A stretch of 64,000 bases of DNA from Vibrio hepatarius (GCF_001274785.1 NZ_LHPI01000011.1:1-64000); one strand, 5' to 3'; shown: positions 1 to 9,722, numbered from the stretch's first letter. Program-made: numbers and translations. The notes: a model not told the origin generated them from the letters alone.

Positions 1-24
1 CTTTGGCCACTCGGGAACCCCTCC
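1..24 (-). tRNA. tRNA-Tyr, partial (5' end only)
   Basis: The first 24 bases match the 5' part of the complete tRNA-Tyr gene at 115-199, read on the minus strand. The rest lies outside the window. It is the downstream member of a tandem pair; the two copies are about 175 bases apart and their spacers are also alike. Confidence 0.85.
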
Positions 25-114
25 AGGGTATTTTTATACTTAGAAAAGGTTTTCCCAACACGTTTTCCAAGTGTTTCTCACAATCAATCCAAAGGATAAT
101 CACAAGAAGAAATA

Positions 115-199
<85 letters not shown>

Positions 200-256
200 A
201 GGGTATTTTTATACTTAAAAGACGTTTTCCCAACGCATCTCTCAAGTGCGGAGCGC

Positions 257-284
257 ATCATAGCAAACTCAGTAAAGCTGTAAA
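257..284 (-). promoter_or_regulatory. Promoter of the tRNA-Tyr operon
   Basis: Read on the minus strand there is a -35 box TTTACA (279-284), a 16-base spacer and a -10 box TATGAT (257-262). A G/C-rich discriminator (GCGCTCCGC) follows, as is typical of stringently controlled stable-RNA promoters. Transcription would start about 50 bases before the tRNA at 199. Confidence 0.7.
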
Positions 285-413
285 GATTTTTCTTGGAATT
301 TTGAATTGAATGCTGTCTTTTTCAACAAAGAAGGCGAGAATTGAGCATAAAGCGTATTAAAACAACAGCTAAACTTACACTTTATTTCGCTCTCTTTACA
401 CTCGTTGACGTTT

Positions 414-426
414 TTATACCGTATAA
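414..426. promoter_or_regulatory. Dyad TTATAC-C-GTATAA upstream of the efflux operon
   Basis: This perfect 6+1+6 inverted repeat lies 44 bases before the start codon at 470, where a promoter or operator of the efflux operon is expected. It has the form of a TetR-family operator, but no regulator gene is adjacent. The assignment as an operator is inference. Confidence 0.3.
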
Positions 427-469
427 CCGAGTACAATACGTACAGTTTTTCTAGGCAGAATCATAAACA

Positions 470-1534
470 ATGAAGAATAAAATAATTCTGAGCATTTTGT
501 CGCTTTCCATCATGGCGAGCGCACCAGCAGTGAGCGCTACACGGCAAGGTCCATCCGCCGTCACCGTGGTGACTGAACAAGTTCAAACACACCAAGTTTC
601 GCAATCTTTGTCCTTAGTCGGTAAATTGCAAGCGGAGCAATCTGTGGTGGTTTCTCCCGAGGTGGCCGGAAAAGTCGATAAAATCGCGGTCAAAGCGAAT
701 CAGGAAGTGTCGCAAGGACAATTATTGATTCAACTGAACGATGACAAAGCCAAAGCCGCACTCGCCGAAGCGAAAGCCTATCTAAAAGACGAACAGCGAA
801 AGCTAAAAGAATTCACCCGTCTGGCGAAACGTAACGCGATCACTCAAACCGAGATCGACGCGCAAAAAGCCAGCGTAGAGATTGCACAGGCGCGTCTGGA
901 TGCGGCGAATGCCGACATTCGAGATCTACACATCAGTGCACCGTTTGCTGGTACGGTTGGTTTTATCGACTTCAGTGTCGGTAAGATGGTCAGCGTGGGC
1001 GCGGAGCTACTAACTTTAGATGACCTTTCTGTGATGCGCTTAGACCTGCAGATTCCGGAACGCTACCTTTCTCAACTTGCGACTGGGATGAATGTGAAAG
1101 CGACCACGTCAGCTTGGGGCAATAAAACCTTTGAAGGCAAAGTCGTTGGCATTGACTCTCGCATTAACCAAGAAACGCTCAATCTGCGTGTGCGTATCCA
1201 TTTTGATAACCCGAGCCGTTTACTCAAGCCGGGTATGTTGGTTTCGGCTAATATCGACTTTCCACCTCTAGAAGCGCCAATCATCCCTGTACAGGCGCTT
1301 GAGTACTCGGGAACAAAACGTTACGTGTACGTAGTTGGTGATGATGCGAAAGCTAAACGCACCGAAGTCATTCTAGGCGCTCGTGTCGGTAACCAAGTCG
1401 TGATTGAGCAAGGTTTGGAGATCGGACAGAAGATCGTCGTACAAGGCATCGTCAATATGCGTGATGGTTCGAGCGTTGCCGAGTTAGGTGTAGATGGTAA
1501 GCCGAAGGCAGACAAGAAAGAGGGCAGTGAATAA
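470..1534 (+). CDS. RND efflux periplasmic adaptor (membrane fusion protein), VexE-like
   Basis: This 354-residue HlyD/AcrA-type adaptor links an inner-membrane RND pump to an outer-membrane channel in the periplasm. An N-terminal signal peptide of about 23 residues ends in SVSA-type residues. It has no lipobox cysteine, so it is probably not a lipoprotein. The order is a lipoyl-like half (about 55-80), an Ala/Lys/Glu-rich helical hairpin (about 85-140), the second lipoyl half and a beta-barrel. The gene overlaps the next by one base (TAATG), so the pair is translationally coupled. No outer-membrane factor gene is nearby; TolC encoded elsewhere is the likely partner. Gene order towards glyA recalls V. 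cholerae vexEF, but the exact orthology is inferred. Confidence 0.9.
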   Translation: MKNKIILSILSLSIMASAPAVSATRQGPSAVTVVTEQVQTHQVSQSLSLVGKLQAEQSVVVSPEVAGKVDKIAVKANQEVSQGQLLIQLNDDKAKAALAEAKAYLKDEQRKLKEFTRLAKRNAITQTEIDAQKASVEIAQARLDAANADIRDLHISAPFAGTVGFIDFSVGKMVSVGAELLTLDDLSVMRLDLQIPERYLSQLATGMNVKATTSAWGNKTFEGKVVGIDSRINQETLNLRVRIHFDNPSRLLKPGMLVSANIDFPPLEAPIIPVQALEYSGTKRYVYVVGDDAKAKRTEVILGARVGNQVVIEQGLEIGQKIVVQGIVNMRDGSSVAELGVDGKPKADKKEGSE

Positions 1535-4500
1535 TGCTGTTGTCTGATGTTTCAGTTAAAAGGCCTGTTGCCGCAGTTGTTCTGAGTCTACTGCTGTGTG
1601 TGTTTGGTATCGTGTCGTTCAGCAAGTTGGCGGTGCGTGAGATGCCGGACATCGAAAGTCCAGTGGTCTCGATCAGTACGCGCTACGAAGGAGCGTCGGC
1701 AACGATCATTGAAAGCCAAATTACCTCGGTATTGGAAGACCAATTGTCCGGGATCAGTGGTATCGATGAGATTTCGTCCACCACACGTAACAGCAGTTCA
1801 CGGATTACCATCACGTTTGAATTGGGCTATGACCTCAACACTGGTGTCAGCGATGTGCGTGACGCGGTAGCAAGGGCGCAGCGCTCACTGCCTGATGAGG
1901 CCGATGATCCGATTGTTTATAAGAACAACGGCTCTGGCGAAGCGTCACTTTACATCAACCTTAGCTCTTCTGAGATGGACCGCACCCAGCTAACCGACTA
2001 CGTTGAGCGGGTGCTACTCGACCGCTTTAGCTTGATCTCTGGGGTGAGCTCGGTGGATATCTCAGGTGGTCTGTACAAAGTGATGTACGTGAAGTTAAAG
2101 CCTGAACAGATGGCGGGTCGTGGTGTAACGACATCGGACATCACCTCGGCTTTGCGTAGCGAAAACTTAGAAAGCCCAGGCGGCGAAGTGCGAAATGACC
2201 AGATTGTTATGTCGGTCAGAACCGCGCGCAGCTACAACCAAGTTGAAGACTTCCAATACTTGGTGATTAAGCGCGCCAGTGATAACTCGCCTATCTATTT
2301 GAAAGATGTCGCGGATGTGTATATCGGCGCGGAAAACGAGAACTCGACCTTTAAGAGCGATGGTGTGGTCAACGTGAGTATGGGGATTGTACCTCAGTCT
2401 GACGCGAACCCACTTGAAGTCGCGGATCTGGTTCACTTAGAAGTGGAACGTATCCAGAAGTTCTTGCCAGAAGGCACGCGTCTCGCGATTGACTATGACT
2501 CGACGGTGTTTATCGACCGTTCGATTTCGGAAGTCTACAACACCTTGTTTATTACTGGTGGTCTGGTCATTCTGGTGTTGTACATCTTCATCGGACAGGC
2601 GAGAGCAACGCTGATCCCTGCGGTTACTGTACCTGTCTCTTTGATTTCATCGTTTATGGCCGCTTACTACTTTGGCTTCTCCATCAACTTGATCACACTG
2701 ATGGCGCTGATTCTCTCGATTGGCTTGGTGGTGGATGACGCTATCGTGGTGGTCGAAAACATCTTCCATCATATCGAGCAGGGTGAAAAACCGCTGTTGG
2801 CCGCTTACAAAGGGACCCGTGAAGTGGGCTTTGCGGTAGTAGCGACCACGTTAGTGCTGGTGATGGTATTCCTGCCAATCTCGTTTATGGACGGTATGGT
2901 AGGGTTGCTGTTCACCGAGTTTTCGGTGCTGCTGGCGATGTCGGTGATCTTCTCGTCATTGATCGCTTTGACGCTCACACCAGTACTGGGCAGTAAACTG
3001 CTTAAAGCAAACGTGAAACCGAGCCGCTTCAGCGTGTTCGTCGAAAAGATGTTCCACCGCTTGGAAAATGGTTATCGCAGCCTGTTGAAGCGTGCGCTGC
3101 ATTGGAAATGGGCGGCGCCGTTGATCATCTTAGCCTGTGTCGGTGGTAGTTGGGGGCTGATGCAACAAGTACCGTCGCAACTTACACCTTCTGAAGACCG
3201 TGGCGTATTGTTGGCGTTTGTCCGTGGTGCGGATGCAACCAGTTACAACCGCATGTCGGCAAACATGGATTTGGTGGAAGAGCGCTTGTTGCCTTTACTT
3301 GGTCAGGGCTTTCTTAAATCATTCAGCATTCAATCGCCAGCGTTTGGCGGGAATGCGGGTGACCAGACCGGCTTTGTGATTATGATTCTTGAGGATTGGG
3401 ATGAGCGTGATGTCACCGCTCAGCAAGCTCTGGGACAAATTCGCCGCGCGTTAGCGGGGATACCCGATGTACGTGTGTTTCCGTTTATGCCGGGCTTTCG
3501 TGGCGGCTCTAGCGAACCGGTTCAGTTTGTATTAGGCGGTTCGGATTATCCAGAGCTTAAACAGTGGGCTGAGGAGCTAGAGCGTTTAGCGGAAGAGTCG
3601 CCGTTGATGGAAGGCGCGGAGATCGATTACTCAGAGAAAACGCCTGAGCTGGTGGTGACGGTTGATAGACAACGCGCGGCTGAACTGGGTATTAGTGTTG
3701 CGGATATTTCCGATACATTGGAAGTGATGCTCGGTGGTAAAAGCGAAACCACCTTTGTTGAGCGCGGCGAGGAGTACGATGTTTATCTGCGCGGTGACGA
3801 GAACAGTTTCAACAATGCCTCGGATCTTAGCCAAATTTATCTGCGTACCGCTTCTGGTGACTTGGTTACGCTAGACACTGTCACTAAAGTAGAAGAGGTC
3901 GCGTCGTCGATTCGCTTGTCGCACTACAACAAACAGAAATCGATCACCATTACCGCTAACTTAGCGAATGGTGCGACGCTGGGTGACGCGCTTGATTATC
4001 TCGACCAAAAAGCGATTGAGCTGCTACCGGGCGATATCTCAGTGAGCTATTCGGGTGAGTCAAAAGACTACAAAGAGAACCAATCTAGCGTGCTGGTTGT
4101 GTTTGCATTGGCTTTGTTGGTGGCTTATTTAGTGCTGGCTGCGCAGTTTGAAAGCTTTATCAACCCGCTGGTGGTGATGTTTACCGTACCAATGGGCGTA
4201 TTTGGCGGCTTCTTGGGCATGTTCATCATGGGGCAAGGGCTTAACATCTACAGCCAGATCGGGATGATTATGTTGATTGGTATGGTGACGAAAAACGGCA
4301 TTCTTATCGTTGAGTTTGCAAACCAACTGCGAGATCGGGGCTTTGAGTTTGAAAAAGCGATTGTCGATGCAGCAGCGCGCCGATTGCGCCCGATCATGAT
4401 GACCGCGTTTACCACGTTGGCCGGTGCAATTCCGCTGATCATTTCAGGTGGTGCTGGCTACGAAAGCCGTGTTGCAGTGGGTACGGTTATCTTCTTCGGC

Positions 4501-4644
4501 ATGGGCTTTGCGACGCTGGTTACCTTGTTCGTTATTCCTGCGATGTATCGATTGATTTCGGCGAGTACTCAATCTCCTGGTCACGTTGAAGCTGAACTCA
4601 ATAAAGAGCTCAGCCACGACGTCAAAGCTCGCGCTTCTCACTAA
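1534..4644 (+). CDS. RND-family multidrug efflux pump (AcrB/VexF type)
   Basis: This 1036-residue proton-driven inner-membrane exporter has the usual RND length. TM4 carries the conserved Asp pair in GLVVDDAIVVVENI (about residues 396-409), and the late TM segment has the conserved lysine in MVTKNGILIVEF (about 915-926); together these form the proton relay. Two large periplasmic loops follow TM1 and TM7. A bidirectional terminator lies 16 bases after the stop. Substrates cannot be read from the sequence; drugs, bile salts or detergents are typical for the family. Start ATG overlaps the stop of the adaptor and has AGAGGG upstream. Confidence 0.93.
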   Translation: MLLSDVSVKRPVAAVVLSLLLCVFGIVSFSKLAVREMPDIESPVVSISTRYEGASATIIESQITSVLEDQLSGISGIDEISSTTRNSSSRITITFELGYDLNTGVSDVRDAVARAQRSLPDEADDPIVYKNNGSGEASLYINLSSSEMDRTQLTDYVERVLLDRFSLISGVSSVDISGGLYKVMYVKLKPEQMAGRGVTTSDITSALRSENLESPGGEVRNDQIVMSVRTARSYNQVEDFQYLVIKRASDNSPIYLKDVADVYIGAENENSTFKSDGVVNVSMGIVPQSDANPLEVADLVHLEVERIQKFLPEGTRLAIDYDSTVFIDRSISEVYNTLFITGGLVILVLYIFIGQARATLIPAVTVPVSLISSFMAAYYFGFSINLITLMALILSIGLVVDDAIVVVENIFHHIEQGEKPLLAAYKGTREVGFAVVATTLVLVMVFLPISFMDGMVGLLFTEFSVLLAMSVIFSSLIALTLTPVLGSKLLKANVKPSRFSVFVEKMFHRLENGYRSLLKRALHWKWAAPLIILACVGGSWGLMQQVPSQLTPSEDRGVLLAFVRGADATSYNRMSANMDLVEERLLPLLGQGFLKSFSIQSPAFGGNAGDQTGFVIMILEDWDERDVTAQQALGQIRRALAGIPDVRVFPFMPGFRGGSSEPVQFVLGGSDYPELKQWAEELERLAEESPLMEGAEIDYSEKTPELVVTVDRQRAAELGISVADISDTLEVMLGGKSETTFVERGEEYDVYLRGDENSFNNASDLSQIYLRTASGDLVTLDTVTKVEEVASSIRLSHYNKQKSITITANLANGATLGDALDYLDQKAIELLPGDISVSYSGESKDYKENQSSVLVVFALALLVAYLVLAAQFESFINPLVVMFTVPMGVFGGFLGMFIMGQGLNIYSQIGMIMLIGMVTKNGILIVEFANQLRDRGFEFEKAIVDAAARRLRPIMMTAFTTLAGAIPLIISGGAGYESRVAVGTVIFFGMGFATLVTLFVIPAMYRLISASTQSPGHVEAELNKELSHDVKARASH

Positions 4645-4659
4645 TCTTTTTCACCTAGC

Positions 4660-4688
4660 AAAAAGCCCGCTAATACAGCGGGCTTTTT
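4660..4688. terminator. Bidirectional terminator between efflux pump and yitT-like gene
   Basis: The stem AAGCCCGC / GCGGGCTT is flanked by A-run and T-run, so it can stop transcription from both convergent genes. Confidence 0.85.
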
Positions 4689-4702
4689 AGTATTCATCAG
4701 GT

Positions 4703-5305
4703 TTAACCGTAGTTCACTGTGTAGCGCGTTGGTTTGTGGTTCATCGCTAACACGACGTTCAGCAAAATAGCACCGACGATAGATAAGCCTATTACTTGCG
4801 GTGAAACAAAGAAGAACGAAGCGATCAAAATACTAATGTCGATCGCAAGTTGCGATTTTCCGACTGAAATACCAAATTTATCCTGAATGAACAGACATAA
4901 TACGTTGAAGCCGCCGAGGCTAGAGCGGTGCCTGAACAGGATTAGCATCCCTAAACCCATCAACAAACCGCCTGCGACGGCGCAATAGACTTCGTTGACC
5001 GTTTCGAGCTTAATCACCAAATACAGGTGGTCGGCAAACACAGAAACTAAGCCACCCGAAATGGCGCTGTTAATTGCAAAGCGTGTACCAAAGCGCTTCC
5101 ATGCCAGTAAGTAGAAAGGACTGTTCGCTAGAAAATACAGCGTACCAAATGAGAGAGGCACAAATTGCGTGAACAGCAGCGCTAGGCCTGTCGTTCCGCC
5201 AGTTAGCAGGTTTGCTGACTGGAGGAAGAAGACGCCTTGAGCGACGAGAAACGTGCCAGTAAGAATAGCAATCCAATCTTCTTTACGTGAGTGTTTTTCC
5301 ATCAA
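4703..5305 (-). CDS. YitT family membrane protein (DUF161)
   Basis: This 200-residue protein has about five to six hydrophobic segments and the features of the YitT/DUF161 family (for example SSLGGFNVLCLF near residue 130, GLSIVGAILLNVVLAM near the C-terminus). Bacillus-type YitT proteins are longer and end in a DUF2179 domain, which is missing here. Transport function is suspected for the family but no substrate is established. It converges with the efflux pump and shares a terminator with it. The true start could be residue 2, since the protein begins with two Met codons. Confidence 0.8.
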   Translation of the reverse strand: MMEKHSRKEDWIAILTGTFLVAQGVFFLQSANLLTGGTTGLALLFTQFVPLSFGTLYFLANSPFYLLAWKRFGTRFAINSAISGGLVSVFADHLYLVIKLETVNEVYCAVAGGLLMGLGMLILFRHRSSLGGFNVLCLFIQDKFGISVGKSQLAIDISILIASFFFVSPQVIGLSIVGAILLNVVLAMNHKPTRYTVNYG

Positions 5306-5528
5306 ATTGAAACTTTAACAGTAGATAATGGCGCGAATACTATTGAAAAAATGAGGATTTCGGTAGCTTGAGAGCCAAATTTAAGGTAAACCTATGTAAT
5401 TATCGTTTTACGGGGTGTAAAGGATAAAATTGACACATCTCTGCCGATTGAGGTTTGAGATATGCCAATTATGACGCCTCTTGAAAATCATTATGAAAAA
5501 TCTGCATGAGAAAAGTTAGAATTTTCTC

Positions 5529-5557
5529 TTTATGACCCAGATCAAATTATGTAGAAT
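5529..5557 (+). promoter_or_regulatory. Probable glyA promoter
   Basis: There is a -10 box TAGAAT (5552-5557) with a weak -35 TTTATG (5529-5534) at 17-base spacing. The PurR box lies just downstream, in the position expected for repression. Confidence 0.45.
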
Positions 5558-5573
5558 GCGCGCCATTAGGTTG

Positions 5574-5589
5574 ATGCAAACGTTTGCGT
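5574..5589. promoter_or_regulatory. PurR operator of glyA
   Basis: ATGCAAACGTTTGCGT matches the PurR consensus ACGCAAACGTTTGCGT at all but one base, and has a fully symmetric core. It lies 58 bases before the glyA start. PurR repression of glyA is known in enterobacteria and fits here, since SHMT feeds one-carbon units to purine synthesis. Confidence 0.85.
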
Positions 5590-5647
5590 CAGAGTCATAA
5601 GTAGGTTTTTTGCAACTTTAAGTCTTAATCTGAGTCAGGAGATACAG

Positions 5648-6898
5648 ATGCTAAAGCGTGATATGAACATCGCGGATTACGATGCGGAACTATTCGCAGC
5701 TATCCAAGAAGAAACTCTTCGCCAGGAAGAACACATCGAACTAATCGCTTCTGAAAACTACACAAGCCCACGTGTAATGGAAGCTCAAGGTTCTCAGCTA
5801 ACAAACAAATACGCTGAAGGTTACCCAGGCAAGCGCTACTATGGTGGTTGTGAGTACGTGGACAAAGCTGAGTCTCTAGCGATTGAGCGTGCATGTAAAC
5901 TATTTGGTTGTGAGTACGCGAACGTTCAACCACACTCTGGCTCTCAAGCTAACAGCGCGGTATACATGGCGCTTCTTAACCCAGGCGATACCGTTCTAGG
6001 TATGAGCCTAGCGCACGGTGGTCACCTGACTCACGGTTCTCCTGTAAACTTCTCTGGTAAGCACTACAACGTTATTCCTTACGGTATCGATGAAGCTGGC
6101 CAAATCAACTACGACGAAATGGAAGCGCTAGCGCTTGAGCACAAACCTAAGATGATCATCGGTGGTTTCTCAGCGTACTCTCAAATCGTTGATTGGAAAC
6201 GCATGCGTGAAATCGCAGACAAAGTTGACGCTTACTTATTCGTCGATATGGCGCACGTTGCGGGTCTTATCGCGGCAGGTGAATACCCAACACCTGTGCC
6301 ACACGCACACGTTGTAACGACAACGACGCACAAAACGCTAGCCGGTCCACGTGGTGGTCTTATCCTGTCTAATGCTGGCGAAGACATGTACAAGAAACTG
6401 AACTCAGCCGTTTTCCCTGGCGGTCAAGGTGGTCCTCTAATGCACGTTATCGCTGGTAAAGCAGTAGCGTTCAAAGAAGCGATGGAACCTGAGTTTAAAG
6501 CTTACCAAGCGCGCGTAGTGAAAAACGCAAAAGCGATGGTGGCTCAGTTCCAAGAGCGTGGTTACAAGATCGTATCTAACGGCACAGAAAACCACTTGTT
6601 CCTTGTTGACCTAATCGACAAAGACATTACAGGTAAAGATGCTGACGCGGCACTAGGTGCAGCAAACATCACGGTAAACAAGAACTCAGTACCAAACGAC
6701 CCTCGTAGTCCGTTTGTGACTTCTGGTATCCGTGTTGGTACTCCAGCAATCACTCGCCGTGGCTTCACTGAAGAAGACGCAAAAGAGCTAGCAAACTGGA
6801 TGTGTGACGTACTGGATAACATCGGTAACGAAGAAGTTATCGAAGCGACAAAACAGAAAGTTCTTGCTATCTGTAAGCGTCTACCAGTTTACGCATAA
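5648..6898 (+). CDS. glyA: Serine hydroxymethyltransferase
   Basis: This cytosolic PLP enzyme converts serine and tetrahydrofolate to glycine and 5,10-methylene-tetrahydrofolate, the main source of one-carbon units. It is 416 residues, the usual length. The PLP lysine lies in [16 protein letters not shown] (about residues 220-235). Other signatures are [10 protein letters not shown] and [12 protein letters not shown]. Start ATG has CAGGAG upstream and gives the usual N-terminus [13 protein letters not shown]. It stands alone, with its own terminator and a PurR box upstream. Confidence 0.98.
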   Translation: MLKRDMNIADYDAELFAAIQEETLRQEEHIELIASENYTSPRVMEAQGSQLTNKYAEGYPGKRYYGGCEYVDKAESLAIERACKLFGCEYANVQPHSGSQANSAVYMALLNPGDTVLGMSLAHGGHLTHGSPVNFSGKHYNVIPYGIDEAGQINYDEMEALALEHKPKMIIGGFSAYSQIVDWKRMREIADKVDAYLFVDMAHVAGLIAAGEYPTPVPHAHVVTTTTHKTLAGPRGGLILSNAGEDMYKKLNSAVFPGGQGGPLMHVIAGKAVAFKEAMEPEFKAYQARVVKNAKAMVAQFQERGYKIVSNGTENHLFLVDLIDKDITGKDADAALGAANITVNKNSVPNDPRSPFVTSGIRVGTPAITRRGFTEEDAKELANWMCDVLDNIGNEEVIEATKQKVLAICKRLPVYA

Positions 6899-6921
6899 TC
6901 TGTTGCTTAACTGACGGATTT

Positions 6922-6969
6922 AAAAAAGCTCCTTTAAGTTACTGTCTACAGTAGTTAAGGAGCTTTTTT
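6922..6969 (+). terminator. Terminator of glyA
   Basis: A long stem built on AAAGCTCCTT / AAGGAGCTTT, with further pairing inside, is followed by TTTTTT. Confidence 0.85.
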
Positions 6970-6993
6970 GTTATCTAGGCAGTTTCGAAAAAC

Positions 6994-7025
6994 AAAAGGG
7001 TCGATGTAACCACATCGACCCTTTT
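6994..7025. terminator. Terminator for the minus-strand lipoprotein gene
   Basis: The stem AAAAGGGTCGATGT / CACATCGACCCTTTT sits just beyond the stop of the lipoprotein gene and has T-runs on both strands. Confidence 0.8.
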
Positions 7026-7045
7026 CTATTTGTATAACGCTGAGG

Positions 7046-7372
7046 TTACTTGGTAATGCTCAGTAACGTGCCTGACTTACATTTAAACGAGTAGTACTTA
7101 CGGCTTTCGCTGAATTTACCCAGACCTTCGCCATCACAGTAGTCGATGTTGATATCACGCATCGTCTCTAGTGTCTCTTCGCTATCTAAAGCAAACTTAG
7201 AGCCGTCAGAACAAGAGATACGAACACGACCATCATCGCTGACTGAGTACAACTCGACTTCGGTATTACACAGCTCAAAAGAAGCTTCACGGAAATTGTC
7301 TTGCTGTGTATTGGACGAGCAGCCCGCTGCGAGTGCGCTAAGTGCGATAGCAATAAACCCTAGTCTTTTCAT
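7046..7372 (-). CDS. Small lipoprotein of unknown function
   Basis: From the ATG at 7372 the protein has 108 residues and opens with a lipoprotein signal peptide, with lipobox LAAGC and Cys18 as the lipidated residue. Ser at +2 predicts outer-membrane sorting. A longer reading with 21 extra N-terminal residues is possible but would bury the signal peptide. The mature part has four more cysteines (ELCN, ISCS, YCDG, FKCK), which could form two disulfides. I recognise no family. It is a single gene between two terminators. Confidence 0.75.
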   Translation of the reverse strand: MKRLGFIAIALSALAAGCSSNTQQDNFREASFELCNTEVELYSVSDDGRVRISCSDGSKFALDSEETLETMRDINIDYCDGEGLGKFSESRKYYSFKCKSGTLLSITK

Positions 7373-7446
7373 AGTATTCCCAGTTATTTTTTTAGTGATA
7401 GAGCTAAGCCTATAGAAGAGTCCGTTCTCATTCAAGAATGGAAATG

Positions 7447-7476
7447 AAAAAGGCTGACGTTATCGGTCAGCCTTTT
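7447..7476 (-). terminator. Terminator of the lipB-lipA transcript
   Basis: AAAAAGGCTGAC / GTCAGCCTTTT is a stem-loop located 28 bases after the lipA stop. Read on the minus strand it is followed by TTTTTC. Confidence 0.8.
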
Positions 7477-7503
7477 GAATAGTATTTGAGTTGCATAAAG
7501 CGA

Positions 7504-8469
7504 TTAGCTTACTTCAACACCTTGAGCTTGAAGGTCTGCGTGGTACGAAGAACGCACGAAAGGACCACAAGCCGCGTGGGTGAAGCCAAGTTCTAACGCG
7601 ATCTCTTTTAGCTCATCGAACTCTGATGGTGGAACGTAGCGCTCAACTGGTAAGTGGTGACGGCTTGGCGCTAGGTATTGACCTAGTGTCAGCATGGTCA
7701 CGCCGTGTGCACGCAGATCTTTCAGTACTTCAACGATCTCTTCTTTTGTTTCACCAAGGCCCATCATTAGACCAGACTTAGTTGGAACGTTAGGGTGCTG
7801 TTCTTTGAACTTTTTAAGTAGCTCTAGTGACCATTTGTAGTTCGCACCTGGACGCGCTTTACGGTATAGACGTGGCGCAGTCTCTAGGTTGTGGTTAAAT
7901 ACATCTGGCGGATTGTCTTTCATTAGATCCAGCGCTACATCCATACGACCACGGAAGTCTGGTACCAGAGTTTCAATCTTGATGTTCGGGTTAAGAGCAC
8001 GAATTTCGCGGTTACAGTCAGCAAAGTGCTGTGCGCCACCATCACGTAGGTCATCACGGTCTACTGAGGTGATCACAACGTATTTGAGTTTCATGTCTGC
8101 GATGGTTTTTGCCAGTTTTTTCGGCTCTTCCGCTTCCGGAGCAAGAGGACGGCCGTGGGCAACGTCACAGAAAGGACAACGACGAGTACAGATAGCACCA
8201 AGAATCATGAAAGTCGCAGTACCGTGGTTAAAGCACTCAGCTAAGTTCGGGCATGATGCTTCTTCACACACTGAGTGAAGGTTATTCTTACGCATTGCTG
8301 ATTTGATGTCTTGGATGCGCTGGCTATCAGATGGCAGCTTGATCTTCATCCAGTCTGGCTTGCGCAGAATTTCTTTTTGCTCAGTTGGCATATTCTTTAC
8401 AGGAATCAGTGCCATCTTATCAGCGTCACGGTATTTAACGCCTTTTTCCATTTGGATTGGTTTACTCAT
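7504..8469 (-). CDS. lipA: Lipoyl synthase
   Basis: This radical-SAM enzyme inserts two sulfur atoms into octanoyl groups on the E2 and H proteins of 2-oxoacid dehydrogenases and the glycine cleavage system. It is 321 residues. The auxiliary iron-sulfur cluster motif [12 protein letters not shown] (about residues 68-79) and the radical-SAM motif CTRRCPFC (about 94-101) are intact. It lies 15 bases after lipB, which supplies its octanoylated substrate, so the two work in sequence. Confidence 0.98.
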   Translation of the reverse strand: MSKPIQMEKGVKYRDADKMALIPVKNMPTEQKEILRKPDWMKIKLPSDSQRIQDIKSAMRKNNLHSVCEEASCPNLAECFNHGTATFMILGAICTRRCPFCDVAHGRPLAPEAEEPKKLAKTIADMKLKYVVITSVDRDDLRDGGAQHFADCNREIRALNPNIKIETLVPDFRGRMDVALDLMKDNPPDVFNHNLETAPRLYRKARPGANYKWSLELLKKFKEQHPNVPTKSGLMMGLGETKEEIVEVLKDLRAHGVTMLTLGQYLAPSRHHLPVERYVPPSEFDELKEIALELGFTHAACGPFVRSSYHADLQAQGVEVS

Positions 8470-8484
8470 GCTCTTTTACTTCTC

Positions 8485-9144
8485 TTACTTCGTATCGCGT
8501 AGGGCGGCTTCTGTGCTGAATTCTACTTGCTCGTAACCAAGCAAAGTCACAAGTTCTTTGACCAGAGTCTGTTCGACTTGCTGAAGATCTGTTGGTCCAC
8601 CAAGTTGGCTCACTTGAACCATTTCCATACCTGCGTAGCCACATGGATTGATACGTAAAAACGGCGTGAGATCCATATTTACGTTTAGTGCCAAACCATG
8701 AAAAGAGCAGCCTTTGCGGATTCTCAGTCCTAAAGAGCAGATCTTTTTACCATCAACATAGACGCCGGGCGCATCTGGGCGTGCCGCTGACTCAATATTG
8801 TAATTCTTTAGCGTGTTAATCACGAGGTTTTCGATCGTAGTGACGAGATCTCGTACGCCTAATTTTTTTCGACGGAGGTTAATCAGGAAATAAGCCACAA
8901 GCTGACCTGGACCATGATAGGTCACTTGGCCGCCACGGTCGCTTTGCACCACTGGAATGTCACCTGTATTCAGCAGGTGCTCTTCTTTACCCGCTTGGCC
9001 TTGTGTAAAGACAGGGTTGTGCTCTACAAGCCATACTTCATCGCGGGTTTCGTCAGTTCGGTTGTCTGTGAAGTCATGCATTGCTTGCCAAATTGGCTCG
9101 TAATCCTGTCTTCCCAAATGCTTAACTACCAGCTGGTTTTGCAT
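8485..9144 (-). CDS. lipB: Octanoyl-ACP:protein transferase (lipoate biosynthesis)
   Basis: This enzyme moves octanoate from acyl carrier protein to a lysine of lipoyl domains. It is 219 residues. The family motif [15 protein letters not shown] is at about residues 71-85; the catalytic lysine lies in [11 protein letters not shown] and the catalytic cysteine in NPCGY. Start ATG is preceded by GGATCGGGA. It forms a transcription unit with lipA; ybeD lies upstream beyond a terminator. Confidence 0.97.
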   Translation of the reverse strand: MQNQLVVKHLGRQDYEPIWQAMHDFTDNRTDETRDEVWLVEHNPVFTQGQAGKEEHLLNTGDIPVVQSDRGGQVTYHGPGQLVAYFLINLRRKKLGVRDLVTTIENLVINTLKNYNIESAARPDAPGVYVDGKKICSLGLRIRKGCSFHGLALNVNMDLTPFLRINPCGYAGMEMVQVSQLGGPTDLQQVEQTLVKELVTLLGYEQVEFSTEAALRDTK

Positions 9145-9270
9145 TCCCGATCCTATCGTCTATTTAATAAAGTTTCCGGATTATAAACTGCTTCTGGTTT
9201 TTCAACTATATACCAGTAACACATTTTTAACCCTAGAGAATTTGCAGGATTATTATCTACTTGATATTTA

Positions 9271-9297
9271 AAAAGAAAGCAGCTCGTGCTGCTTTCA
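9271..9297 (-). terminator. Terminator of ybeD
   Basis: The stem GAAAGCAGC / GCTGCTTTC with a TCGT loop (9275-9296) is followed on the minus strand by CTTTTTAAA. It lies 27 bases after ybeD and separates it from lipB. Confidence 0.75.
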
Positions 9298-9323
9298 AAT
9301 AAAATTGAATATATCAAATAATA

Positions 9324-9602
9324 TTATAGAACCATGCGTACAATATCGATCTCGCCAAGCTCTTTGTACAGGATCTCTACCTGTTCAATAGAGGTCGCAG
9401 TGATATTGATTGACACTGAGTGGTAATTGCCCTTAGCACTTGGCTTCACTTTTGGGCTGTAATCACCTGGAGCATGGCGTTGAATCACTTCAAGAACCTT
9501 TTCTGGTAGTTCTGGTTTCGCGTGACCCATTACTTTGTAAGTAAACGAGCACGGAAACTCTAGCAGGTCTTTCAGTTTTGCATCTGAGTTAATATTCAGC
9601 AT
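9324..9602 (-). CDS. ybeD: YbeD family protein (DUF493)
   Basis: This 92-residue protein of the YbeD/DUF493 family is a small alpha/beta fold related to regulatory ACT-like domains. Its role is not established; it is conserved beside dacA and lipB. The ATG at 9602 is chosen because GGAG lies six bases upstream. A TTG 12 bases earlier would overlap that ribosome-binding site. Recognisable parts are [11 protein letters not shown] and [12 protein letters not shown]. Confidence 0.9.
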   Translation of the reverse strand: MLNINSDAKLKDLLEFPCSFTYKVMGHAKPELPEKVLEVIQRHAPGDYSPKVKPSAKGNYHSVSINITATSIEQVEILYKELGEIDIVRMVL

Positions 9603-9697
9603 AGGAAACTCCAAGTTGGAAAGTCGTTTTAGCAGCGCGGAATAGTACTGCTAATACCAGTAAATCTCAAGCGACCACGAGTTTTACCTCATGAAAC

Positions 9698-9722
9698 AAA
9701 AAAGCCGCATTCAGCGGCTTTT
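9698..9722 (-). terminator. Terminator of dacA
   Basis: The stem AAAGCCGC / GCGGCTTTT, with TTTTTT on the minus strand, lies about 90 bases after the dacA stop. Confidence 0.8.

Larger units (their letters stand above)
5306..5647. other. Intergenic region between yitT-like gene and glyA
   Basis: This 342-base gap holds the divergent promoters. An inverted repeat GAGAAAA-7 bases-TTTTCTC (5508-5528) ends at the likely -35 box of glyA, and a PurR box follows. No convincing small ORF or RNA gene was seen. Confidence 0.6.
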
